64,000 nt of DNA, taken from positions 6,518,272 through 6,582,271 of the forward strand of contig NC_059422.1 in assembly GCF_905220565.1 (NCBI RefSeq). Direction: 5' to 3'. The notes under the pieces are model-generated. The model saw nothing but the letters and a program-made list of their open reading frames with translations. It was not told the DNA's origin and did no database searches. Both the position numbers and the translations under genes were made by a program. This document shows positions 32,396 through 42,899 of this stretch, piece after piece. This DNA comes from Melitaea cinxia (lineage: Eukaryota > Arthropoda > Insecta > Lepidoptera > Nymphalidae). Numbering within the stretch: position 1 is the first letter of the stretch; each line of letters opens with the position of its first letter.

Positions 32396-33651
32396 ATAGC
32401 GACTGGTCTGTTTGCTATCCCAGTCATAATCTCAGAGCATTCTTTTACTTTATTTAGCCAATTATCAATCGTTTGTTTTTTTTTTTGTATAGGGTCAAAT
32501 TCTAGAACTACGTTGGTATTAGTAAATCTTTTTTTTTACTCGATGGATTTATGGATGAGATATATGAAATAGATTATAGAGGTTATTTAATACATTTGAG
32601 TAATTCATAATTAACAACATTACAGGGTTGAGCCTGTGGCGTCACGGATTTGTGATTTTTTCATGAACTTGATGGTGGAGTGGACTACGTGACTACTAGA
32701 GCCTTTTCTACAGGGAGTTTGCAATCTATAGCGATTCTGTTTGCTATGACTACAATCCCTACTTTTACTTTTCGGGTCATGTCCCCGCGTATTTGTTGGT
32801 GGCGTACACGATGTACGCCATTGTAATGGAGATATTACAACTAACCTACTTCGGCTTTTTGACTGCAGCTTAATCCTTGAAGGTGATTTTCTGGATCTTC
32901 GACGCTCGGAGCCACGCCTATTGGTGCGATACGTTGCTGTCAAACGATGACCTTGTTTTGTGCCTCGAGCACGTGTCCTGGATCGAAGAAGGAGAAGAAG
33001 GAGAAGAAGGAGAAGAAGGAGAAGAAGGAGAAGGAGGAGAAGGAGGAGAAGGAGGAGAAGGAGGAGAAGGAGGAGAAGGAGGAGAAGGAGGAGAAGGAGA
33101 AGAAGGAGGAGAAGGAGGAGAAGGAGGAGAAGGAGGAGAAGGAGGAGAAGGAGGAGAAGGAGGAGAAAGAGGAGGAGGAGAAGGAGAGGGAGGAGAAGGA
33201 GAGGGAGGAGAAGGAGGAGAAGGAGGAGAAGGAGGAGAAGGAGGAGAAGGAGGAGAAAGAGGAGAAGGAGGAGAAGGAGAGGGGGGAGAAGGAGAAGGAG
33301 AAGGAGGAGAAGGAGGAGAAGGAGGAGAAGGAGGAGAAGGAGGAGAAGGAGGAGAAGGAGGAGAAGGAGGAGAAGGAGAGGGAGGAGAAGGAGAGGGAGG
33401 AGAAGGAGAGGGAGGAGAAGGAGGAGAGGGAGGAGAAAGAGGAGAAGGAGGAGAAGGAGAGGGGGGAGAGGGGGGAGAAGGAGAAGGAGGAGAAGAAGGA
33501 GGAGAAGGAGGAGAAGGAGAACGAGAAGGAGGAGAAGGAGGAGAAGGAGAAGGAGAAGGAGGAGAAGGAGGAGAAAGAGGAGGGGAAGGAGAAGGAGAAG
33601 AAGATTTTTTGCTTTGTTGCTGCGTTGTCTATGTGCGTCCGCAGCGCTCAC
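32396..33651 (-). pseudogene. Older gypsy-type gag remnant, upstream half, with giant microsatellite
   Basis: Minus strand. An open frame runs from GTG at 33651 through a poly-Leu run encoded by the purine repeat, then an Arg/Ser-rich part (RSRTRARGTKQG .. RRRSRKSPSRIKL) like the N-terminus of the younger gag, to a stop near 32620. Past it, in shifted frames, a VLEFDPIQKKKQTIDNWLNK segment followed by VKECSEI (about 32430-32500) matches the younger element's IPEFDPMIKGQTIHMWINKV. It continues at 26178 downwards. Hence an older relative in opposite orientation hosts the younger element. Confidence 0.7.
32986..33603. repeat. 618-bp almost pure-purine microsatellite (GAAGGA/GAAGAAGGA type)
   Basis: On the plus strand every base is A or G except one C near 33522. 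Units are mostly 6-mers GGAGAA with GAAGAA and GGGGGA variants. All three plus frames stay open (poly Glu/Lys, Gly/Glu and Arg), and the minus strand reads poly-Leu; none of these is a real protein. Such a tract can form triplex/H-DNA. Confidence 0.95.
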
Positions 33652-33671
33652 CTGGATTATGATATAAACGT

Positions 33672-33995
33672 TAAATTTGTTCGAACTATGTATATTTATT
33701 TAAAAATTAAGGAAAGTGGAGCTATTCCAAACTATGCTTGAGCAATTATAAATGCAACTTGAGCAGTTTATTAACACTTTGAGCAATTTAAAATATTGTA
33801 TACATCAAAAAATATATGAGTTTGAAATTATTTATAAATGAATATTTTTCAATGACTTTTTTAATTTTTAATTAAATAATTTAAGGTGAGCAAATTAAAA
33901 GAACAACGCAGTTGAACTGAGCTATCGAAAATCTATCGATTAGTATTTTTTTTATTACAAGTATCATTATTTAGCAGGCTGGGGTGGGGTAGGTA
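33672..33995 (-). repeat. Partner of the inverted repeat at 23216-23520
   Basis: 'cttgagcaattataaatgca', 'ttaaggtgagcaaattaaaa', 'ggctggggtggggtaggtat'. It lies just upstream (minus sense) of the old gag, so it could be that element's LTR/leader; the 23216 copy is then another LTR of the same family in opposite orientation. Confidence 0.75.
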
Positions 33996-34481
33996 TCCTT
34001 GGACCCTCTCGGTAGAGAGTACCACAGATTAAGTATTAGTTACTAAACAGAAAAACGAGGAGTAATTCAAAATTCAAATATGGCCGACTAACGAACGATG
34101 GGCCTCAATAATATTGCCACGGCGAAAAATATTGGAGATAAATTAAAATATATTTATAGTTTATAATATATCTTTTTATACCTATAATCATATAAAACAT
34201 TAATGATTACTAAATTAATTATATTTGCAAAAATTCTCGACTCTACTGCTGCTACTGCCATCTATTTTCGACACATTAATATATCATCCCGAACTCACCC
34301 TCTTCGTCCAAGAGATGGCGTTAGTTTGTATGACTATATTTGAATTACGATAATGTAGGCGAGTTTCACACCCCTGGCATAGATGTTATAAGTTTGAAAA
34401 AAAGTAGTATGTATTACTATATATTGAATAATACTATAATTATAGCTTGGCAAAAAAGAGTATGACGCGGTGACAGCGGGA

Positions 34482-34512
34482 ACCATGGAGCATTTTCTCT
34501 ATGCTCCATGGC
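34482..34512. repeat. Perfect hairpin CCATGGAGCAT / ATGCTCCATGG
   Basis: Two 11-bp arms with a short loop (about 'tttctct'). No neighbouring gene; origin unknown. Confidence 0.8.
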
Positions 34513-34600
34513 GGGAACTAAAAATTTATACATGTAGCAATACTCAGGTACTTGTCAATGGCTAGTGCATTGGACAGAGTACTTTATTATATATTATTAG

Positions 34601-35608
34601 CAGCGTTGCAAAAGCTACCGATTTATCGGTAGATCTACCGATTTTGGCCCTTGTCTACCGATATACCGATTTAGCAGTGCTATCTACCGAATTTTTGAAT
34701 TTTCAACTAATGTAAAATAATTTTCTAAAAAAAAAGGTAAAATAATATTCTTAATACTGTAACACTAAAAGAAAACGGTAACACAAAATCAATGTACGAG
34801 GACTTCCCGAAATTCTTCCCACCACGTCGAATATGACCGTTCAAATCCGCGGTGTGTTAAAACAAATTGTACTAACACGTCACATAATAGAGTTTATTAT
34901 TGTCTGGTGAGTATACAAGGGAAAATTTCTGAAGATAACTTTCTTCGGGTTTGTTTCTTGAATTAGGTATAGGACTAGTGATGGATTATTTTTGGATTAT
35001 ATCGATGGATTAGGATTAGTATTCGGATTCATTATTGACATGGGAAGATTCAGTTCACATTTAACAAATTAAATGTAGTTGCGAAATTTTGTGAAGTGTT
35101 AAGCGAATTCATCGCTAATTCATACTTCTTTTGCGGCAACGTGCTATTCTATCGGACCCTCGGGAAGTCGGGAATACAAATAATCTGTTTCATTATTAGC
35201 AATTTAGCAGTTGCTGCGAAGAATGAAATTATGCAATCTTTGGTTTGTTTGTATTTATGATGCTTGTATGGACTACTTCTATAATTAATGTTTCTTAGTG
35301 ATAAAACGTATTGCTTTTGAGTACTTTCTTTTTCTGTAATGTAAAACAATTATAATTATAAATGGAACAAAAATTTGCACGCCGTTTAAGCTAGATTATA
35401 TAAGACATTGTAACTAATAACACCTTATGTATTAACTATATTCATGCAAATAAAGAATTTGATTTAATTTAACGGAACAAATTTAAATAAATGAACGCAT
35501 TATTGACTTAAAATACTTTTGTTTTACTCCGAGTAAAAATCTACCGATTTCTACCGATTTTTCGGAGCCAAATATACCGATTTTTTATTTTACACTTTTG
35601 CAACACTG
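34601..35608. mobile_element. Non-autonomous hAT element (MITE), 1008 bp
   Basis: 8-bp duplication ATTATTAG at 34593-34600 and 35609-35616. Ends CAGCGTTGCAAAAG (left) and, on the other strand, CAGTGTTGCAAAAG (right). Clusters of 'taccgatt'/'aatcggta' words lie inside both ends (34617-34690, 35531-35585). No transposase remnant; the open frame at 35149-35349 is not protein-like. Confidence 0.92.
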
Positions 35609-35616
35609 ATTATTAG

Positions 35617-36455
35617 TCGTGGGTCGTAACCACAGAGTACATTGAATATACGGGTAGTCGTAACGTCTTTTATGTGTAATCGGTTATACGTAGTTTCGTG
35701 GATACGCGTAACTAGTTTCGAAACTGCCTATTTTTCGTAACTAGTTATTTCTGTATCAGCATCAGTTATGATTATGAAGTAGTTATATGTTATAAATTGT
35801 AACACATACGAATGCCGTTACGTACGTTAATATTGATGGATAGTATAATTAAATTAACTTTCCTTCATAGTTTATCCAGGCTTACGACTGGCTGCAAAAC
35901 ATGTTATTTAAATTAATTTTTTGATTTTTGTATAGACATAATAATCAATGCAGGCGTATTTAGAAGTTCATTTGATTTGATGTACAGCTTTTAATTATTT
36001 TTCGTATATACATTATAATTAAAAATACAACAAAACCCACACTCTTTAGTATATACTTCAACGCGAGACAATAACATTAATCTTAATACTAAATAGTAAA
36101 TTCGAAAATATTTAAAAAGAAACACGACCGAAATTAATGTCTTTAAAAACTGTACATATAAAAATAAAGTTAAATTCATAGTTGTTAAGTTCAAAATCGC
36201 ATGAGCATATTCGAAAACAAAGATACACCTATAGTACTTATAGCCATCTCTATTTATCCTACGCGTAAGCGTATCTGCGTATTGTGTTACGTTATTAGGC
36301 AAAACGCTTATGCGCCGGTCGTTGTGTCAAGTTTTTGATAAAACTGCGTACGTAAAATAATCGTTACATTCGTATCGGCGAAACTACGTACATGGTTATT
36401 CGCTTCGTAACTAGTTACTGAAACCGATTACGTTAAATAACGCCCAACGCTATAT
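35617..36455. mobile_element. Palindromic MITE with 'cgtaatcggtt' / 'cgtaactagtta' subterminal repeats
   Basis: Left: 'gtgtaatcggttatacgtag' and 'gcgtaactagtttcgaaac'. Right (other strand): 'aacgtaatcggtttcagtaa', 'ctagttacgaag' and 'tacgtagtttcgcc'. The outermost ends are only approximately 'agtcgtgggtcgtaa' against 'agcgttgggcgttat'; the target duplication is unresolved. It abuts the hAT MITE at its left. Confidence 0.55.
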
Positions 36456-36970
36456 ATTATATATAGGAAAATTGATTTGACGATATAGAATTATAGATAT
36501 ACAAATGCACAGAGACTTCGCCATGTTGAGTCTCACGATGAGAACAAGTACATACCTACGTCCCTAATATGTAAACGTGCACTACAAATAAAACAAGGAC
36601 CACTCGTAAATGCAAGAACTGAAGCAATGTACTCGTAGCATACTGACTAGAAACTACGGATTATAATTTCTAGGCTAAATTATGCGAAGAATCACTTACT
36701 TTTTCCAGATACTCGAAAATGCACTCACTCAAATCAAACTGAGAAACACTATCACACTTTTAAATAATGAACAGATAAGATCGCGTTTATTACTTCAAAA
36801 TTTGAAAAAAAGACGTAGTGAATGTTAATGTAAGCGAATAAGAGTGAATTATTTGCACTTCATTCGTTATGTACCCGCTACAAAGACGGGAATTCCCCCA
36901 GCGTATTGGACGCGTTCAGCAATATTAAAAGATATAGTAGTCCTCCTATCGATTTCGATGACGGCGACCC
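36456..36970. other. Gene-free stretch
   Basis: No gene or recognised repeat. The open frame at 36844-37029 on the plus strand runs antisense to the LINE remnant and is not a gene. Confidence 0.35.
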
Positions 36971-36971
36971 A

Positions 36972-37078
36972 GGGAGTCATGACTAATTTCTCTGATGGGC
37001 CCTTATATGGCTCGCTAATCCACATTTAGTTTTAAATGTTCTAGAGCAAGTGCGGCAGTAAAGCTGACCCGTAAAGTT
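36972..37078 (-). pseudogene. LINE ORF2 C-terminal C2H2 zinc-finger remnant
   Basis: The minus strand reads NFTGQLYCRTCSRTFKTKCG and LASHIRAHQRN, then stop TAG: a C-x2-C-x12-H-x3-H finger. Such a finger closes ORF2 in several insect LINE families. Same strand as the RT fragment at 40274-41044, from which it is separated by a 3.2-kb inverted-repeat element. Confidence 0.65.
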
Positions 37079-38001
37079 GTATGTGTATATCTTGTTTTTT
37101 TGGAAGAGTCCTAATTGGTAAACAAACCGCTGTCAATCGTAATTCACGTTTTTTCCGCATTTATCACTCACTTTCACAACATATTAGCTTACGGACATTT
37201 GTAAAACTCCATTTACTATTTATTTCACTAAAAACAAATATCAATTCATCATTTTAAACACATAAAAACTACAAAATACGAATTCCGAGAGTACAGATAA
37301 CTAATATTTTCGAATATGACATTTCAATATCTTTTTTTATAAGGCAAATAGGGATGTGGTCATAATATTTTTAGAAGTGAATGAGTATAAGTGAATGAAC
37401 AGCATGAGCGATAAAATAGGCCATGTTCTTTAACTATATTTTAAAATTTCACGAATTATAACTTGTTAAATAATATTACAGTAAAGCGATTTGTTATTTA
37501 TTTGTATTTTGTTATTGTTTTTTTTTTCTTCTTTTTTTTTATGTTGAGCGCACAAAAAAAATGCTTACAAAATATTGCAAATGCCAATCATTTATGGTAA
37601 AGTGTTCATTGTAAAGGTTTTATTTTATATTATGAATATTTCTGAATATCAATTTCATCCTGAACATTTTTAATGCTATCCCATATAATATTAAAGTATA
37701 CCACATAGCAACGGCATAAACGTTTACTGTAGTTCACAGGAAAAAATTTTGAGACTTTAGGATGAGACTTAAGATTACCCAATGAGAGCTTCGTGGAGTA
37801 CAATGTTATTAGTCCTTTTTTTAGATGTTAGAGAGAGTGTGCCGCCGGCGCAAGGTTTTTTATTCATAGTAAATACAAATAATGTGACAATAATATTAAT
37901 AGGGTCGACTTTTTTTAGACACAGGCGGCCCCTTTATTTTGTTGTAAATTTTATTTTTGGCTTTTTTTTTTACCGACCATGTCACATAAACGAAATATAT
38001 A

Positions 38002-39988
38002 GGGGACTGTCCACTTTGTATGGGGGTTTCGGCCCCGAGTGGACAGTCACTGAGAATAATAATTATATATTAAGTTAGTAGTACTAACAAGTATGAATTA
38101 GAAAAATGATATAGTTTTGTATCCAGGTGTTTCATTTTTTGTTTTTTTGTGGATAATTACAAGAAGGTTTCTGAAATAAAAAATCATTGTTTTGTTATTT
38201 TTGTTTTACTAATCGGATTCGTACGTTAACAGAATGTTATCTAAAAACTAGGCAGGTAGATTTATAAAATCTTGAAACCTTTTTCAGCCCAAAAACCAAA
38301 TAATTTCATGACATGGCCACAACAACCTACTGTCCGTCGACCAACCATGCAGTTGCAATAATATTTTTTTATGGCTTCTCTGCCTGACCTTTATTGTTTA
38401 CATATAAAATAAATACAAAATATATTTTCCTACTTATGAATATGCCTACTGTGTATTTTACGTCGCAGTAGTGATGAATTCTCGGTTGACGGAAAACCTT
38501 ACAGTAGGTTGCTATATCACCATGAAAGCAACATCGAAGTCAAATGAATGTATGAAGCAAAAGTCTGTAGTTTAGGGTTGCCATAATAAATAATATTTTC
38601 AATAAACAAATAAATCTTTAGAAGTGTGAAGAAAAGGGAGGATCCTCCGACCAGACGGGTGTTGTGTCTGGCGGGCTAACGGCCCCACGGTTGTTGTCGG
38701 GATCTTGTATATATACTAAATCACTTTGAAAACTCTGATAGCGCGATGTAGCCATACGTCAATTTTCTCTAATTACGTAGTTTGTTGTCGTTCGTATTTC
38801 GCGTGATAGATGTCGCCACATCACTCCCCTCCGAGACCGGAGGTCGATAGCAGGTTAAGTCGTCCATAGATCTTCTGATGCTTGCCGGGCCAGTGATGTT
38901 CCAGTGAGTCGGAACCAGATGCCGCATAGTTCACGGTGAGTCGGAACTGTCTGCGGTGATGCTGCATATGCTCCAGTGAGTCGGAGTGGTGCAGTGCTGC
39001 GTAGTGGCTGCTGCTGCGTCGACCAGGAGAGAAGTGCGTCTCTGCTTGCTGACCGGCCGAAGTGCAGTGTGCTGTGCCAAAGTTGCTGAGAAGGCTGTGG
39101 GCGATGACCAGGAATGCGCGTCCGCTGCATGCTGGTGGTCAGGATACCCGTAGTAGCCGTGGATGCTGGCTGGCTGAAACCGTAGATGCTGGATGGATGC
39201 TACTCGCTGTTCGAAAGCTTGAGGAAGTGATGATGACGATGAAGGTTGCGCTGATGTTCATGCTCGGGGTCACCAGTTTAGCGATGGGCGTGTGAAACGT
39301 AGTGTGAAGAATCACGTCCGCCATCGAAAAGGGAGGATCCTCCGGCCAGACGGGTGTTGTGTCTGGCGGGCTAACGCCCAAACGTTTGTTGTCGGGATCT
39401 TGTATATATACTAAATCACTTTGAAAACTCTGATAGCGCGATGTAGCCATACGTCAATTTTCTCTAATTACGTAGTTTGTTGTCGTTCGTATTTCGCGTG
39501 ATAGATGTCGCCACAAATCGATTAAATCGATAATCGAATTTAATATAATTAATTGCTTGCTTTTTATTTAGTCAATAACAATGTTTCTAAAATAGTTTAT
39601 TTTTCACCAAAGTTAAATGTTTTTTTACTAAATACACTTTTATAGACTTTTTTTAGACTTTTTTCTTATTAATTCTTTTTAATAATACTTTTAATCGATT
39701 TTAACAAATAATTGATTTAAAAATATTTTAAAATCGATTGTTCGTTAATAATAATTGTTTGTTTAAGACTGGCAACGTGTTGTAATCAAATCACCAACCG
39801 AAAATAAACTAGAAGTATATAATTAATGAATTAAAATACTTATTAAATAAACTTTTCATCAGTTTATATTGATAAAACTGCAATTCACGAATAAACATGA
39901 TTTAATTTATGAAAATTATTGGTATATTTGTTTTTTTTGTATGAATTCTGTTCACCTTGGGCCAAAATGGACAGTCCCCTTTGTTGCC
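38002..39988. mobile_element. Inner inverted-repeat element with GGGGACTGTCCA ends
   Basis: Left 'aggggactgtccactttg' followed by 'ggccccgagtggacag'. Right, other strand, 'aaggggactgtccattttgg' followed by 'cccaaggtgaacag'. The left end alone also folds as a hairpin (ctgtccact..agtggacag, 38007-38047). Encloses the TRIM-like element. Confidence 0.55.
38631..39515 (-). mobile_element. TRIM-like miniature LTR retrotransposon, 885 bp
   Basis: Two 190-bp direct repeats (38631-38820, 39326-39515) differ at only a few bases near 'acggccccacgg'/'acgcccaaacgt'. In minus orientation the LTR starts TGTGGCGACATCTATCACGC. Just inside the 5' LTR (minus strand) is TGGCGGACGTGATTC, which begins with TGG like a primer-binding site. 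The 505-bp interior is GC-richer, with repeated 'ccagtgagtcgga' words and no gag or pol. No target duplication found, so boundaries could be off by a few bases. Confidence 0.75.
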
Positions 39989-40273
39989 TTTTATGCTCGA
40001 TGCTCGATTAATATTTGTTTTCGTAATTCTGTACCTCTACTAATTCTTAGCAAAAATATTCAATATATTATTAGGTTTTGAAATAATTTCAGCAATATGG
40101 TATCATTAAATATTTCGATGTAAAATTAATTTTACTTTGTCTATGGCTTATTGATATTGTTCATTCATTTGCTCTTTGTGTCACTTCACTAAGCTACACT
40201 ATACTCTAATTGTCTGTGGTCATAAGTACGCCATATTTGTTTACCAATTAGGACACTTCCAAAAAAACAGACC

Positions 40274-41044
40274 TTAAGTATAGGAGGGTTTAGGTCTCTG
40301 TTTATTAACATGGCGTTTTGAATCAAGCGCTAGAAGTCGATTCTCTTCAAATGATTTAATTTTATGATTGATAGTAGATCGCCAAGATGACCTATTCAAT
40401 GCGAGCTCCTCCCCGCTTTCGGGATCAATACCACAAGCATTCAAGTTCCTTTTGAGCACATCCTTATACCGTAGATGTTGACCGCCGTGCCTTCGTTTAC
40501 CCTCTGCCATCTCAGAGTAAAAGACCGCTTTGGGTAGACGGCGGTCATCCATGCGAAGGACATGCCCACACCATCTCAGTTGTCTCTGGATAAGCAAAGC
40601 CTCCACTCCACACATTCCAGAAACTCGTAGGATCTCGGTATTTGGCACATGGTCTTGCCATCTGATCCTCATAATAGATCTCAGAGATTTTAGGTGAAAA
40701 GTGTCAAGCTTTTTCACATCTGATTTGTACGTGCACCATGTTTCTGCACCATATAGGAGGATAGGAATGATTAGCGCTTTGTAAACACTAATTTTCGTCT
40801 TTAGTTTGAGATCATGAGACCCCCAGACACGACCATAGAGACGCCCAAAACAGGCAGCAGCGGCGGAGATCCGCGCTGGAACTTCTAAGGCCAAGGTATT
40901 ATCATTCCTGATATTGCTTCCTAGATATTTAAATCGCGATACTTCTACCAGCCGTTTTTCATCCAGTTTCAGGACTGTTGGATCACCCTCGCCACCTCTA
41001 GGTGGTTGTTTTAAGATTTGGGTCTTGGATGTATTTATAACCAA
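40274..41044 (-). pseudogene. LINE reverse transcriptase C-terminal fragment
   Basis: A 256-codon open frame on the minus strand: FKYLGSNIRNDNTLALEVPA, KISVYKALIIPILLYGAETW, IMRIRWQDHVPNTEIL, QLRWCGHVLRMDDRRLPKAV. This is the post-palm part typical of insect LINE ORF2 (jockey/RTE-like style). The catalytic FADD block is missing upstream. It ends in TAA next to the right terminus of the 3.2-kb inverted-repeat element; the matching C-terminal zinc finger lies beyond it at 36972-37078. Confidence 0.8.
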
Positions 41045-41754
41045 CCCAAATCGTTGACACGCTTGATGTTAAAAGATAAAGTTAAAAGATATAAGTACCG
41101 CGTAAAAAGTCTAGATGGCTGTAGTGTTTTGATCTTGATGAAAAATTTGTAACTAATTTTTAAAGTCTTGTTTAGGATTTGATCAAGGGAACGCGGAGGC
41201 ATTTGGGCCCCCCTAGGACAGGAGGCCTGGGGTGGGCCGCTCCTGCCACCCCTCCCCTTAGTCCGCTACTGGATATGATAATGAAATAAAAAAAAATAAC
41301 AATAAATAAAAAAAATAATTATCACAAGTAAGTATTAGGTACTACATCCGAATATCTAATGGTAAAAATCACAAGTATCAAACAGTGTCGAGACGAAGTA
41401 TTTCGGGCTGCTAACTGTAAGATAGATGCGACCTCATTTATTTCACACTCTTTTTGCCAAACTGTATGTATGTACACAAAATGTTAGAGAAGTAATATTT
41501 TTTTAAGCTATAAAAACTGTAATCTAATAAATGTATATATTATCTGAAACATGAATGCAAGAAACCAATTACTTGAATATTATTTTTACAAAACTACTTA
41601 TTAGTAGGTAAAAAAGATTAAATTCGTTTTTTTTTCTTTTTATTTTATTAAATAATATTCATTATTATTTTACACAATTCAAAAAAAAAAAGTTGGTGAA
41701 ATATGATAAAAATTTATATTGATTTGGTTTTCAAGTATAACATTGGAAAATATG

Positions 41755-42362
41755 TTATCACTACATAGTATAAAACAAAGTCGCTTTCTCTGTCCCTGCA
41801 CATGTATGTACGTTTAAATCTTTAAAACTACGCAACGGATTTTGATGCGGTTCTTTTTAATAAATAGATTGATTCAAGAGGAAGGTTTATATGTATAATA
41901 ACATTCATTAAATAGTGGAGAAATACTGTTATTTTTGAGTTTTCTAATGTTATGTCGTAAATAAATTTTTTTTTTCGCTTAAATTGCAAACGCAGGCTGA
42001 ACCCTGCGAGATTTATCAAAATAATGTACTAAGTATTGTACACATTGAAAAGGTCTACAGAAAACTCCGCGATGGCATATACCTATCTCTTATGGATATC
42101 CCACAATAACATTTTTTTGTCATTTACTTTTTACGACAAATAATGGCTAATTTTTGAAGCGATTTTAACCAATACAGCATTAATCCTTATCCAATTAAAT
42201 ACCTTAAATACATTGTTGATTGAATATAGATCTATATGGCCCTTTACAGCATATGATTTAAATGAATATTTTCGAAGATATCACAGATTTAAAAATTGCG
42301 GGATGTAGCGTTTGCAGCGGTACCGGCCGGCGGGCGGTGGCGGCAACGTACCTATAAATAGC
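41755..42362 (-). repeat. Dispersed repeat family G, reverse long copy
   Basis: Plus strand 'atcactacatagtataaaac' to 'ggccggcgggcggtggcggc'. Same content as 25245-25857 in inverted orientation. The open frame at 41828-42019 is translated repeat. Confidence 0.85.
42353..42360 (+). promoter_or_regulatory. TATA-box-like element TATAAATA at the end of family G
   Basis: 'acctataaatagcgcgttag' lies between a family G copy and 130 bp of unassigned sequence with an initiator-like 'acagtcagtgc' near 42466. Could be a promoter carried by a repeat; no transcript evidence. Confidence 0.25.
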
Positions 42363-42504
42363 GCGTTAGAGGCCGCGATTCTCCCTATAGCATTTTGAAT
42401 TTAGCAGCGATCGGACGCGTTTATTATCGGAGCTCTCTAGCGAGGAAAATAACATTACTTAATAAAACAGTCAGTGCTTTTCAGCGCGACAACGTATCAG
42501 TAAT

Positions 42505-42845
42505 TACAACTAATGGCTAATTTTCAAAGCGATTTTAACCAATACAGCATTAATCCTTATCTTATTAAATACCTTAAATACATTGTTGATTTAATATAGA
42601 TCTATATGGCCCTTTACAGCATATGACTTAAATGAATATTTTTGAAGATATTATAGATTGAAAAATTGCGATATGTAGCGTTTGCGGAGGTTCCGGCCGG
42701 CTTTTACTCTAAAGTTAACGCGTGCGGGCCACGGGCAGTAATGAATAAATCAAAACTACTGGATCGATTTTAAACATTTTTCAGTGAATGACATAGGCTA
42801 TAATTATATTTTATACCCGTGCGAAGCCGGAGCGGGTCGCTAGTA
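42505..42845 (-). repeat. Second partial family G copy plus 'gcgaagccgg' tail repeat
   Basis: 42505-42700 repeats the 'aatggctaattt.caaagcgat' to 'ttgcggaggttccggccggc' part of 41755-42362. 42760-42845 ends 'acccgtgcgaagccggagcg' 'ggtcgctagt', a common terminal string of dispersed elements. Confidence 0.65.
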
Positions 42846-42899
42846 TAATACTAAATTAACATACATAACAGATTATTTGAATGATTTTAAATAAAATTA

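Larger units (their letters stand above)
37091..40272. mobile_element. Inverted-repeat DNA element, ~3.2 kb, inserted in a LINE
   Basis: Left end 'tttttttggaagagtcctaa' 'ttggtaaacaaa'; right end on the other strand 'tttttttggaagtgtcctaa' 'ttggtaaacaaa': about 33 bp with one mismatch. Inside are a second inverted pair (38002/39988) and a TRIM-like element (38631-39515). No transposase recognised. Target duplication not resolved. Confidence 0.65.

Noticed and set aside
32877..33741. Long plus-strand frames of poly Gly/Glu, Lys/Glu and Arg, and a minus-strand poly-Leu frame
   Set aside because: All come from the purine microsatellite being free of stop codons. No start context, no conserved domain on the plus strand; on the minus strand only the flanking gag-like part is meaningful.
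36844..37029. Plus-strand 61-codon frame
   Set aside because: The opposite strand carries a clear C2H2 finger of a LINE remnant, so the plus-strand frame is incidental.
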